Of a DNA stretch of 64,000 bases, positions 50,142 through 62,700 are shown piece by piece. This DNA comes from Erythrocercus mccallii (taxonomy: Eukaryota; Chordata; Aves; Passeriformes; Dicruridae). The DNA is taken from positions 317,684 through 381,683 of the forward strand of contig VZRG01000161.1 in NCBI GenBank assembly GCA_013397435.1, written 5' to 3'. Each line of letters opens with the position of its first letter. The stretch's first letter is position 1. The notes beneath the pieces were generated by a model. It made no database searches. It was not told the DNA's origin and saw nothing but the letters and a program-made list of their open reading frames with translations. The position numbers and the translations under genes were made by a program.

Positions 50142-50177
50142 CCCAATTAAGGTCCAGGCGGGCTGGCGCTAATTGGG
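50142..50177. repeat. Inverted repeat with homeobox-like half sites
   Basis: cccaatta at 50142-50149 and its exact reverse complement taattggg at 50170-50177, with a GC-rich 20-base spacer. Confidence 0.6.
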
Positions 50178-50793
50178 GTGAGGTATGCAGGGGTGTAACG
50201 TGGTCCTGCAGCAAAGCAGCCCCTTTGTCCAGCCCGCACCAGCCCTCCTGTTCTTCCCGAGGGTGGCCAGTGGAGGAACTCCTGCTGGAAAACCTCCTGG
50301 AAAAGTTCACCAGCGGAGTGAGAGATTTCAACGTGGATAAGGGGGCTCGGGGTGCTCAGCAGCAGCTCGCTGTGGGGTCTCCTGCATTAAAGTTGCCATC
50401 AAAAGAGAGGAAGGTGGTGAGCTGCCTTCTCCACACACAAAACGCAAACCTTGACATCAGCATCCTCCAAGGATCCTCTCTCATCTCATCTTTCTCCGCT
50501 CCCAAAATAAAAAGTTTTTTTGACGTCTGAATTGCTGATACACTAGAAAAAAATATAAAATTAAGGCATGAGCTGAGATGTTGAAATTAATTTAAACATT
50601 CAACTTCCCCTGAATTTCAGAGGGATTTATGTGAAAATCTGAGCAGACTCAGTATCAGGTCATCCATAATCCAAATGAAAGTAAAACATTGGAGGACAAA
50701 ACCTCATGGTCTAATTCAAAACTGATTCCTACAAATATTTGAAAGATTTTGATCTTAATTAAGGAACCAAGTGTTTTACTGTACCCAGCTGTG

Positions 50794-51140
50794 TCATAGA
50801 GTCATGTAGAGTCATGTACAGTCATACAATAGTTTGGATTAGAGGGAAGCTTTAAAAGCCATCCATTTCCAACCCTCTGCCATGGGCTGGGACACCTTCC
50901 ACAACCTGGCCTTGGACACTTCCAGGGCCAGGGCAGACACAGCTTTTCTGCGCAACCAGAAGGCCTCACCATCCACATTATAAAAAAAAAATCTTCTTTA
51001 TGTCTAGGCTAAACCTATCTTCTTTTAGTTTAAAACCTTCACTCCTTGTCCAGTTGAACAAGCCCCATTAGAGTCTGTCCCCTGCCCCCTGTATCTGCAG
51101 GGCCTGTTGGGCACCAGTCTGCTGGGTCTTCCCTTGAGTT
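50794..51140 (-). repeat. CR1 LINE 3' portion
   Basis: Reverse-complement CR1. The tail shows as repeated gtcatgta/gtcatagag units at 50792-50826, then ccaaccctctgccatgggct, gggacaccttccac, aggctaaacctatcttcttt and tagtttaaaaccttcactcc in consensus order. About 350 bases, moderately diverged. Confidence 0.88.
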
Positions 51141-54100
51141 CATCTCCCATCTGAGCACGGCCAGGAATATTTTCTATCACCCAGCCTCAGGCTCAGGTCT
51201 TAAGGGAGGAAAATCTTTGCCACTCTCAGGCTAATGAGAGGTCCTAGTACACATCTACCCATCCTCAGGAGGCGCTCCCAGAGCTGTGAAGTCCAGTCAG
51301 CTGCAATCACGCTCCTGTAATAAAAATTTGGTTCAGAAGGATCCACAGCCCCTCTGCTCTGTGCAACCACAAGCCACAAAACACTTTGCAATCCACCGTA
51401 ACGAAGGAGAGACCTTTGTTACATTTAGTCTTGATTCCCTGGTACTCCCTGGAAGCAGTTCTGCTGTTTTTATTACTTAAGAGCTATTAAAACCTTAACC
51501 ACTGCATGGAGCAACTCCCTCCAGCTTTACACTCATCCATAAAAACTTTGGGAGATCGAGAACTACTTTTTGGATCTAACACCCCATCAGCTGAGGAGTG
51601 CCAGAGTCAGGTCAGAATTTGTCCCTGCCCTGGCTGAGCATAGACACCAGGCTGAGAGGTGCTGAAGGGCAGGAGCATGGCTTATAGCTGAGGTTTTTTC
51701 CCATGCTTTTTTTTTGCTGCCTGTAAGGAAGGACAGGGAGTGGGATGCCAGTGACCTCTCCTTCCCCTCGAGTCGGCCACAAGCCAAGCTCTGAACATGC
51801 CACCCTCTGTTAGCTTAGGAAACAGCAAAGTTGGACAGAAAGCCACTGTGTAAAGAAGTAGAGCAGGAACAGGGACTGGGGTAAATCTCACCCTAAAAAA
51901 CCCAAAACCCAAAAATCAACAAAACTCTTGAACCACCTTAAACTCGTGCTGGGGGAAAAGAAGCAGACATGGGTAACCAGCAGGATGGCACAGAGACATT
52001 GACCAGCTCACTCATCTCTCAAAAAAAATCCTTCTGAAGCACAAATGCAAGACCAAAACAACCTGACATGGTGTAAGGGAAATGGCACCAGCCAGAACCT
52101 GCTATAAGGAAACTTCTTATGTTGCTCTTCATGCTGCCCAGATACTTGTGGGGTGTAACACAGAAGTCAGCTCAAAACCTTTCATTATTTTCAGGGGTTT
52201 TTATTATAGAGTTGAAAAATCTGGCTTTCTCTGCTTGCCGCTATTCCAAAGTATATCTTATTCCTCCTCCATTCTGCCACCGAATTTTTAATATTTCCTC
52301 TTTGGAAAATGTCAGGAGTCTCAGCAGGGTGTGGGTTTCTGCTCTAATACAGCTCTGCCAGGGGTGAGTGAGGCTGAGGTGCCTTAGGGCAACATTTTGC
52401 CCTTGGAAAATATATTCTAGCTACTGTCCCCACAGAACAACAAGGGAAAAAGCCCAAAAGAAGCATTTTCCCAAAACCTGAGGAACCAGCCTCGTAAATT
52501 ATCCATTTGTAATGTTTCTTCATTTCAGCTGAAACAATGATCCCGGTACATTTTCTTTTAAACTTTGTCTCCCAGTCCAAGTGGCCACCTACTTTGTTGT
52601 CCAAATTTCTCGTGCAGTTGGAATCTTACAATGTGTAATCTCAGTAGGGTTATCAGTTATGTCATGCATTATACAGCCTCCAATCAGCGTAGTGGGAAAC
52701 AACATTTTCATTTAATACCAGGAGAAACAGTGGAAGTCAGCGATTGATACCAACACAATGATGGGAAAAAGTGTCCAGAGGTGCTACTCACATAATCTCA
52801 CTTTACAACATCTTGAAAATTCAATAGAAAGGACTTTACTAACAATACCAGAATGACATACCACTGATTATTGTTCCTAAAGCTCTTAACAATAAGAAAG
52901 CTCTCTAAATATATCTCAACAAAAAACATATAACAGTTTGTTTCTTCTTTTTTTTTTTTCTTTGCCAAGCACATAGTATTAGTCAACAATTGTTGTGTGG
53001 CGTGAGCCCATTAGGGCTGTTGGCTGGTAATGTTCTGGGAAATGAGCTCTTGAAAGATCTTTTTTTCTTTTTAAAACATGCTTAACAATTGTATCTTATA
53101 AAACAATCCTGGATCAGCAAACTGCAAGGACCCACTCTGACTTATTTTCTTAAGCCTGACAAAAGAACTAACTCCGCTTGCATTTTATTTACTTGCTCCA
53201 AACTGCCGTGAGAAGTAAATTTTAGCTCAGAGCAGAAATGAGAACCTCTTTAAGGACCAGGTTCTTCATCTGTCTTTCCCCAGCAGCCCATCCTCAGTGA
53301 AATGTGGCTTTCAGAAATGCAGTTAAATTGAACCTTAGACACGCTATAATATTTTCCTCAGAAAGAAACTGGAAACAGGCATATTTACTTCTAAACTCAC
53401 ACATTAGGGGATGAACTAGAAACCACTTATGAGTCAGTGTCTACTACAGAAGAGCCCTGAAAGTAATTCATTGCTCAGCATCTTCCAAGAGCAGTACCCA
53501 CCTTTGGGGCCATTCCTGCTGACCCCAAAGCACACAAATGAAGACAGATATGGGAATAAAACCCTTCTTTTGCATTGCAGCATTGAGCCCATTGCTATGT
53601 TTCATCACTGTGCCACTGTACAATGCTTTCAGGGTATATGGTCTTCCAGAAACTTGTTGGTGAAGATTAAATAATACTTTAAATTCCTTTGATATAGTTT
53701 ACATTTCAAAACCAAATTGAACCCTTACATGTCCCACAGATCTTCACTGCATTTATAGCCCCAAAAGGCCAATGAAAGATCCCTAAAAATAATTAGCTGA
53801 AGTAAACATTGAATCACATTACAGAGTCAACAGCGAAGAATTTTTGAATGAAATAAATGTGTCGTGCTTGAGGATATTGAGTGAAATACTCACTGGATTT
53901 TCTTTTATTGCATGCCCTTAGTCTCTCTGTTTATTATTCAAGTGGTTAATAAGCAATTCCTAAAACTGATTCAGAAGGTGTCTTTAGCAGCCTGACTCTC
54001 AGCCCATGCCATCCAATATGTTTTCCACCAGTCTTTTGCAACCCTAGCTTGATTTCACCTTAAACACTCTTTGGAATGATTGTTTTTGTTCGCTGAACTT

Positions 54101-55325
54101 GGACATCAGTTGCAGAGATTCAGTTAAGATTTGTTTGCGGTCAATATAAACATTTACTGGGTACAACAAAAATCAGGAGGAAAAATTTCAACTTCTGAAA
54201 ACATTTGAGGATGATCAAACGAAGGGGATGAGAAAACTTCATGAAAATTTAACTTGAGCACTGGCTGCTTGGCTCTGCTTTTCCTGTGGTATGACCACAC
54301 AGTGGCTGTTATTGCCTGTCAGTAACCCCAAATTTATTTAGAGGAATAGATATATTATGTACTTCACTTGGAGGATTTTTTTTCACTTCCCCAGCAAACA
54401 CTACGGCTGTCCTTCAAAGCACCTTCTACTACATTTCATAGCACCTGGTTATTGAATCAACCCTCTGATCTCTCTCGATTGAGTATATTGACATAAACCA
54501 TTTTATTAAGTACCAAATATTAAGTGTTTATTATGTATCAAGCAAGATTTTGTTTTCTTACCATTTCTCTAATATTTAAGTGTAGACCTAATAAGTGGAA
54601 CTCCTCCACAGGGTAACTTGAATGAAGCCTCAGCTGAATTAGGGGCTGACTCTCCCTAGGACAGGGCTGGAAATATCCCTGGAGTTAAAGTGGTTTAAAA
54701 CAGATTTTGCTGCTTTTCACTCCTTCCTGATTACATGTACTTACAATACTTATATATTGCATGTAATAATAGGTACTCACACTTAAGTATTGCATTTAAT
54801 TGCATTTATATTAATGCAATTTGGAGACAGTGCTTACCTAAGGGACAGAGGCAGCTGCAATGGCTGTGAGAAACGCTGGGAATGAAGAGGTGACTTCAAA
54901 CTCCCCTGGCTGAAAGGTGAGGGGGTTCACCCAGCTGTCCTGGGTGGGCTCTGTGTGTCCTGTTCCAGGGCTGGTGAAGGTCAGCGATGGCAGAACTGCT
55001 GGTTATTGGTGGTGGTGCTTGGTTTTGCAGTCAAGTGATAGGAAACTGCTTGGATGGCTGGAGCCAGAGTATCTCTGCAAGGAGCTGCCAAAGAGAAAAA
55101 AATACACAGGGCTGGTACTGGTGGTTAATTGTTGCTTTTTAACTTTCCTTTTTTTGGCTTTTTGTTAGGGTTTTTTTTTTATTTCTGTTGTAAGGCTCCA
55201 ACTTGACAGCACCTGGGAGTGGGCTGGTGCTGCAGAGGCTCCTCACTGGGAGCTCATTGCCTTTGAGGATGTGGGGCAAAGCACTAAAATCCCTTTGCAG
55301 ACTCCTCAGCCTAAGGCCCCCTGTG

Positions 55326-55350
55326 CCTCCTCCTCCTCCTCTTCCTCCTT
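55326..55350. repeat. (CCT)n microsatellite
   Basis: An imperfect cctcctcctcctcttcctcc run. Confidence 0.85.
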
Positions 55351-55950
55351 CTCCCAAGAGAAAGTCCTGGGAGCAAAGTGTCTCCCCCAAGTGATGGATC
55401 TGCGGCTCAGGGACACCCCACAGCTGAAACCAAAGAGCCAAAGCCCCTTTGCTGAGGGTCCTCACTGTGCCACAGAGGGCATTGCCCCTGCCCTAGGGAG
55501 GACACTGATCCCAGCCTTGCTCAGGCACAGCCAGGCCATGTCTGGAGGTGAGCGAGGCTCTGGCTGTGGGACTGAGCCTCGGACATCCCAGCTCTGGGCT
55601 GGGCACGTTGCCCCAAACTCGTGCCCAGGAGCAGCCCTTACATGCCTGTGAAAATATGTACCCCAGTAACCACACAAGTAAACATGTGCCTCGTGAGCTA
55701 CATGATTCATATGCGATCTGAGGTTCCAGGGGATTTCTGCGTTTTTTAAATACTATCCGCGTGTAAAAGTATTGTCCAGGAACATAAATAATTTTCTATT
55801 GTTTATAATATTTGTGTTCTTTTCTTGATAGCTCACCCAGCACCTTACAGTAAAAACTGGCATAAGATCTTTGGGAAAAAAAGGGTTTGAGTTTATAACT
55901 AAGAGTTTAATATATTCTGGGAGTGTTGCAATTGTTCACAGCAGCATCGG

Positions 55951-56000
55951 GAATGGATGGACTCGATGATTTTAGAAGCCTTTTCCAACCTAAATGATTC
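55951..56000 (+). repeat. CR1 LINE extreme 3' end
   Basis: It shows ggatggactcgatgatttta, then ccttttccaacctaaatgat and a degenerate attct tail, in the CR1 3' order. Confidence 0.65.
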
Positions 56001-56339
56001 TTTAGTTGAATAGAATGTGCCCTGGCTGGGACAGCAGCAGACGAGAGACCCCCCCCACACCCCCTCCCCGTGCCTGCTTGTCCACACAACATTTCTTGCC
56101 TCTATCAATGTATCTAACATGTGAGAAATAAAGTGCGGAGAACTTCTTTCAGCTGCGTTTCACGGGGCAGGCGCTTTGATCGGCCAATGCCTGAGTGTAT
56201 TATTCAGCACACAGGAAAACGGACAACTTTAACTTTTTAGACTTTTAGGTACAGAGCCGCCTCCGTGAAAGGGGCTGTCGAAGTTGCCAGCAGTTATTAG
56301 GCAGCCTTTGGCTTTGAACAAGAATATCCTAAGCCAGGG

Positions 56340-56790
56340 GACAGACTCCCCCATCGCCTGCTCCGGGACCGCCAGCGCATCCACGCACCACCAACCCACG
56401 GCCAAGCCTCGCAGCCGCTCCAAACCGGGAGAGCGGCTTTAGCTAACCCTGGCTTGCAGTGCTGCTTCCCAGTTTTGTTTAAAGAGCGCAAGGCGAGGAG
56501 GGAAGAGCGCTCAGGGTTTTGTCTGGGAGCTCTGCGGGTGATTTACGCCGTGCCCGGCGCAGCCGGAGCGCTCCAGCCCCAATTGCCGGCTGCTCTCTGG
56601 TGGCTGCGCGGGGAAATGCTCGCGGTCCCCGCGCTCGCACCGCGCTTCTCCACATCACATCCAAGCGAAGGGCCCGCCGCCAGCTGGAAATCAGGCTGGA
56701 TGTCTGTAAAGTCCCCTGTAAGAGGGCTAGTTACATCCCAGCGCTTCAGCGCCGGGCTACCGCAGCTCCTTTCTGCCAAGCAAATGCAGT
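56340..56790. promoter_or_regulatory. Orphan CpG island downstream of MECOM
   Basis: By hand count there are about 37 CpG dinucleotides in 56341-56765, with GC content clearly above 60%. The surrounding 10 kb on both sides is CpG-poor. CpG also begins to rise from about 56150. No exon could be named. Open frames across it (for example 120 codons at 56454-56816 on +) have no recognisable domain and are probably a by-product of high GC. A candidate donor (ggtaggtact) lies near 56901-56910. Confidence 0.7.
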
Positions 56791-59700
56791 TTTGCACCTC
56801 ATTTTTGCCTGTTTGAGCAGCCGAGAAACACCCAGGAGATAAAGCAAGGCAGAGGTACCGATTTTGACCTCCTTCTGCTGGCAGTGTCACTCTGCTAGCT
56901 GGTAGGTACTGTCAGGATTTTGGAATTCAGCTATACCTTTTTTTAAAATGTATATTAGTCTGCGGAGCGGAACGCATGAGCCAGACCTGAGCAGTGCAGA
57001 AAGGCTGTCTTGATTCATTGCACTCCTATGATTTTGGCTGCAGTAAATTCACTCTCCTGCTACAGCATGCAATTTGAGGGTTTATTGAATGCTGGCACAA
57101 CCAGAGGGGAATCATCAAAGTGGAGATAATTGCAGGGCTCTCGTTGCTTCCGCTGTCATTGCTTTACCAGCTATTGTCTCGCTGCTCGGGAGAGCATGGC
57201 CAAAGACCTCTCAAAAGAAATAAAATAATAAAAAAAGTCAATTTTATCCCTTCTTCTATTTCTTTTCCTTGTGGTAGGACTTATTCTTATATGTCATTCT
57301 TTACAGTCTCCAGGAAGTTTTCGGTTTCTTCTCCTATTTCACTATCCCTTTATTCAGCGCTGTCTCTGAAAAACATTACACAAGATCCTGTCCTTTTAGT
57401 ATTGTTAGCACCCAGAATCTTGATCCCTTTCTGTTTAAGGTGGAAACCTAACACATCTTCTCCAGCAGCAGGACTTTGGCCAGTGTAATCCCTGGAGAAT
57501 CTTTCTGTTCACCTCAGCAAGCACCAGACCCACTGGGAAAGCGTCTTCTCCCCGCAGCCTTCCCCTGCTATTTGTCTTCCCTGCTCTCCCTCCACTTCAA
57601 TTCCCCTAAAAATCGCCCGGAGATCATTGGCCAGTTCAGCACAGACAACTGCTCCATCACAGCCGAAATCTGAGCTCGCACATATGGTTGAAGTTAAGCT
57701 AAGGTCTTCTTCCCAGAAATGCTTTGTGAAGTTCTTCTCCAGGCAAGTCTTTTCCAGTAAGATAGTGTCTCCTTGCCTGCTATTTTGCTTAGCCTTGCTT
57801 TCTTTTATCTTCCTTGTCGAACTTAAGTGTCGCCATTCACTGCTAGCAGATGTGGTTTGGGATTCCTACATTCTTTTATGCCTTTATTTCAGTGCTTTCA
57901 TCACATCTTCTCTTTCAGCTAGGTGAATCAAAGGCCTTTCCATAGTCCAGTCAATGCGAGCTATACATGATGGCTTGTTTTATTTGGCAGTCTTCTCCAG
58001 AATGTGATTCATTGTCTGCAGGTGATTCATAGTTAGGAAATTACTTCTGAACCCTGCCAGTGCTTGTGGTTGATTAAAGTTCAGAAGTCCCTGTAGTCTG
58101 TTCACCAGCGCTTTTTTGTCAACTCAAATATTTGTGTGCAGTAAAGAACAGTAAAAAGTGGATGTGCTACTGACATGAGCAATTTACTTGAATGTTTGCA
58201 TCTTTAGAAAGTTCTACTAAAATATCTAGAACTGGCATGAAACTGTTTCACAATGTCTGACTAAATGAATCACGTTTTACAAATAAATATCTGTCAAATC
58301 TCTCAATTACTTGAGATCCAGTCATTAAGCAATAAAATAAAGCAGTAAATAGGAGACATCTGCTGCAAAGTGCTACAGAAACATAAGCATCTTTCTCAAG
58401 TTACCTTCTTTGCATTTTGGTATAATGATTCACCAAAAATGTCTTACCCAGGGCAATCAAACATCAGAAAATTGTCCATCCAAAACCAATACTGGCATAG
58501 CATGGTACCTTACCCAAAAACATCTTGGTGGAGGCTACCTAGGAACTGATCAGCTGAAGTCATCACCATTATTGGGTGAGCTCAGATGGTTCAGGGTACT
58601 GAAAACTTGAAAGAAAAATAGCATTGGAAGTCATTGCTTCTGATCTTGAATTGATTTTTTTAAAAGATGTAAATGCTGCCCTTCTTTTGAAAAATAATAT
58701 TTCCTATAGTGGCTGAGAGGGAACCCAACTTTCTCTTCACATCAAAGATGCTTTATGTCAGAGGTGCTTGTAGGAATAATATTAAAACTCAAGGCATGGA
58801 TGGTCAAGGGGCTTGAAAACTGACCCTCTAAGGACCTCCTGCTCAAATCCATTACAGCAGGAACTGAATCCCAAAGGTTTGCAGCTCCTAGGGAGCTGCA
58901 GCCAGACAAAAGCAGGGACAGCAGCTCGTGTCAGTCAGGCACATCCACATCTGAGCTGCCACTTTCCCCAGAAGGATGAGGGGCTTTCTGGCAGCATCAT
59001 CCTACAGTGGTAGGATGGTATTTCCAAGAATACAAATCAATTCAAGTACCTTTTGGAAAGGCACTCAGATAACAGCAAATTTATGGACTTGTAGCCTCTT
59101 CACTTTGCTTTCGGGCAGCTCGGGCTCATTGCTTCATCGAGAGTGTCAGCTTGCAGAGCAGTGCTTGATCTGCAGTTCTTTGAGAAAGAAAATATTTTTT
59201 AAACTTATCTTGATAGTTATAGAATTTCATATGAAAGATACAATTTTTTTCCTGCCAAAAGATTCCTACAATTCTCAAGCAGCACTTCAAAACTGGTAGA
59301 GCTGGACTGACATTGCATATTTTACTGGTAATGGAGCATAGTAAAAACAGAAATGGAAAGAATAATCAAGTACCCAAAGCTGCATTATCACAGAAGTATC
59401 AGCTCCTTTCAGACCTTTTCCTGGATACCATTTCAGCACCAGCAGCTCTAACTAAAATTTGGCTCATGGATTATGTTTAAAACTGAAACTGTGTGTATTA
59501 AACCCATACCTAGGCAGGTTTCTGTGTTTAATGCATAATTCTTCTCTAAACAAACCCTGTAACTTCTCTGTAAGCTTCAGGTTGCAACAGTTTCTCTGTA
59601 CATATCTCCAGATGGAGATGGTTTTTGCCAAAACTGAGGTTTTAAATACCTATTTAGTGACTTTAGTTACTTTCCACAGTTCTCACAAGCATAAGAAGCT

Positions 59701-62700
59701 CCAGCAAGTGCAGTGTCTTTTAAAACTTCTCCCACTGTGCTTGTTCAGACAAATATTTCTGCTGACTTCAATTCCTCCCAAGGGAATTTACTTTGGAGAA
59801 GAAATGGTTAAAAAAATTCCCCCAGGATTTCAATGAGTAGAACTGTCAGTAATTTTGTAAGATTTTGTAATTTTGTCAGTAATTTTGTAAGATAACACTG
59901 GGATATTGTGAAGTTTAAAATCAGATTAAAAAAAAACCCCTGTAAAACAAGAGATTAAGACCTCAATTTTCCATCTCATCCAAGAAACTGGGTCTAGTAT
60001 ATTTTAAATAATGCTGTTCAACAAGCAGGAGCTGAATGCTTGAGTTAGAAGACATAGAACTGCTCCTGCTCAGGGGAGGTTTTCCAAAAGCCATCAGCTG
60101 CTTTCTGCCAGCTGCCACAAGCATTTGCAGGTCTCACTGGCTCAGCAACACCCCAGGTTAGATCTGACTGCTGAGATCAGCCAACAACGCCCCTCTTTTA
60201 TGAAAAACTACAAGCAGTGACAATGAATTTGGCATTTTCATCATCAACAGTGCTCAGCTTTGAATTCCTGCCTCATTTAGCCAAAGATATTTGGCTTGGT
60301 CGCCATTCCTCTTTGACAGTTTAGATATCAGTGCACTTTGCCTTCATGAAAACATGTGCTTTTTATTTTAGGCTATGTAAAACTATGTCAAGATGGTAGG
60401 GAAAATATATCCTCCTGCATCCCAGGATAAAAAGGATGGCAGTCGATTCAAATTCGTGTCCACTCTTCCATGACAAGTGCATGCACATCTAGCAGATAAA
60501 TGTGTCTGTTTCTAGTGTTCCTCTAAGGTTCAGATGTCAAGAGAACAAAAACTCCACTGTGAGTGGCAGAAGGGCTTCCAGGAGGATCCCTGCCTCTGGC
60601 TGATCTATTCCTGGACTATATTTTTAATTAACTTGAAAATGTCCAAAACAACAAATGTGTCTTTCAAGCAGAACTCAAATGACAAAGAACACAAAGCAAT
60701 GAAACACAGACCTAGTGTGGTTCTGCTCCTTTGCCTGAAAGAAAAGGCAGTGCTTTTATAAAACTCCAGTGCTCCCAGTTATGATGTAGAGACTGAACAC
60801 ACATGTGGACAGAGAGGAGGTGGAATGGTGCCTTTCTGAAATAAACCCCCCTGACTGAGTGTCACACTCAATTCCACACAAGGAGAAGACAAATGCTGCT
60901 GGATCCAGTGTCCACATGGATTCCTGGTTGTCCAGCCACCAGAAAATGGTGGGGAGGGGGTTTATAACAGCATCAGGAGTTGGCTGGTCCCATGGGACAT
61001 TTTTAGGTCATATAAAACAAATTTAAAACAAACAGCGAGCATTTAAAACTAACACAGTGAGAGCCCTTCTTGAAAGCCTGAAGAGGCTCCTTGGAAACAA
61101 CAACTCTTTGGAATCATTTACAAATGCTGCCCCATCTGTAAACACAAGAAACATCCTTAATGTAAACAGCGTCCCTCGCTCTGGAAGTGAGAGGAGAAAT
61201 GAACAGGAAGCAGGGCAGCAGAAGGAGGAATAAATCAGTGACAGACTTTTATGAAATAAGACATCTTGGTCCTTGGGCTTAAACACACACACACCAAAAT
61301 CTCTTATTAAGTCCACATGGATCCAGTGAGCTCTTTGGAAAAGACAGCCTAAAGAGATGAGGAACATGAAAGGAGCATCTAGAAACAGATGGGACATGAG
61401 GTTTTCAATAAACCTGAACATAGACGGGGATCTCACATAGCAGCAACTAAACTGCCTCGTGCTGTGAGCCCATCAAATTTCACAAGCTCAACAACATTGG
61501 ACTGACTCTGCACATGGGGATGAGAGTGTGCAGAGGATAACTCCAGCCAGCGTTGTGGGGCTGATGAGCTGCGTGGTTCAGCTGTAAGGATGTTTCCTCC
61601 AGGAGAATGCAAGGTCCCCTTGTAGCACATTGCTGGGATCAGCAGCTTCTCAGTGGGATTTGCCAACGTATCTTGCCTGGTCCATGGTTAATTAAAGGAT
61701 CATACAATTCCCTTTCCTGTTCTGTGCTCATGCCAGAAATTCTTGTTCTAAGCCTGGATCTGGATCTCACTTTGAAATAAAATTTTTAAAGGATCCCCAG
61801 TGTCTGGTAGGATTCCAGTGTTATTATTTGTGTTACAGGAAGACCAATAGACCCAAAATAAGATAAGACCCAGTATGGTCATCTCTGCACCAATATAATG
61901 TAATTCTTCTTATCTTGGAGAACTTACAGAAATAGGCAGAAATGAACAGAAATTCAAACACAGGTAATTAGAACTGCAAGAAAATAAACTCTTGGTTCCT
62001 TGATATCCCCCATATTGTCCTGTCCATCTACCCATTCATCTCAGGCCTTCTAGCACCTCCTCATGACAACTCGCAGATTGGTTTTTTTCCTCAATAGCTG
62101 CTGTGGTACTGATGAATAGAAGTATTTTCCTGGGATAGAGAAGAATGACTGCAGACAGAAGATGCCCCCGGGTGACATCAGATTTCCCATTAAAAAGCTT
62201 TATGTATCTTCAGTTCTGACATGACACCAAGAGCCACCAATTAAATGTGACACAGCAGATAACACAAATCTGTAGTTATCTCTAATATGTAACAGTGCCT
62301 AGAACATAATTACCTGAATCACATTCACGCTCACTCTGAGGCTGGAGCTTCACAATCCATCACTTCACTGACCTCCATCAGGAGTTTGAAAAAGGCACCT
62401 TTGAAGAAAAGTTGCATTTTATAAGAACACTCTATTAGACTATGGCTTAAGACAGGAAATTTGTACCTAGGGTCAAATCCTTTTGGTACTATTTACATTG
62501 GAAAGGGGCTTCCTGATTTATATCTCTGTAAATATTATCTGCTGACCAGGAGCCAGCTGGGGGCAGGGCTGGACTGTGCAGGGTGTAAATCAGGGCAGGA
62601 CATGGTGCATCCTCTGCATCTGATGACTCCACGGGATGGGATGGAGTGACCTCCCTGGAGATGTGGGTGGAGGTGTGGTCTGCAAGACAAGATCCCTCCT

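Larger units (their letters stand above)
46536..56140. other. Intergenic region downstream of MECOM
   Basis: No gene was recognised on either strand. Contents: a CR1 fragment (50794-51140), a homeobox-like inverted repeat at 50142-50177, a (CCT)n tract at 55326-55350, a short CR1 tail at 55951-56000, and mostly AT-rich single-copy-looking sequence. In mammals the next gene downstream is EGFEM1 in convergent orientation; no exon of it could be identified here. Confidence 0.65.

Noticed and set aside
56454..56816. A 120-codon open frame in the CpG island
   Set aside because: High GC lowers stop frequency. The translation is low in recognisable motifs, and overlapping frames on both strands are similarly open.
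61023..61436. A 137-codon - strand open frame, considered as a terminal exon of a convergent neighbour such as EGFEM1
   Set aside because: The translation lacks EGF-like cysteine spacing and the AT-rich composition is like random intergenic sequence.
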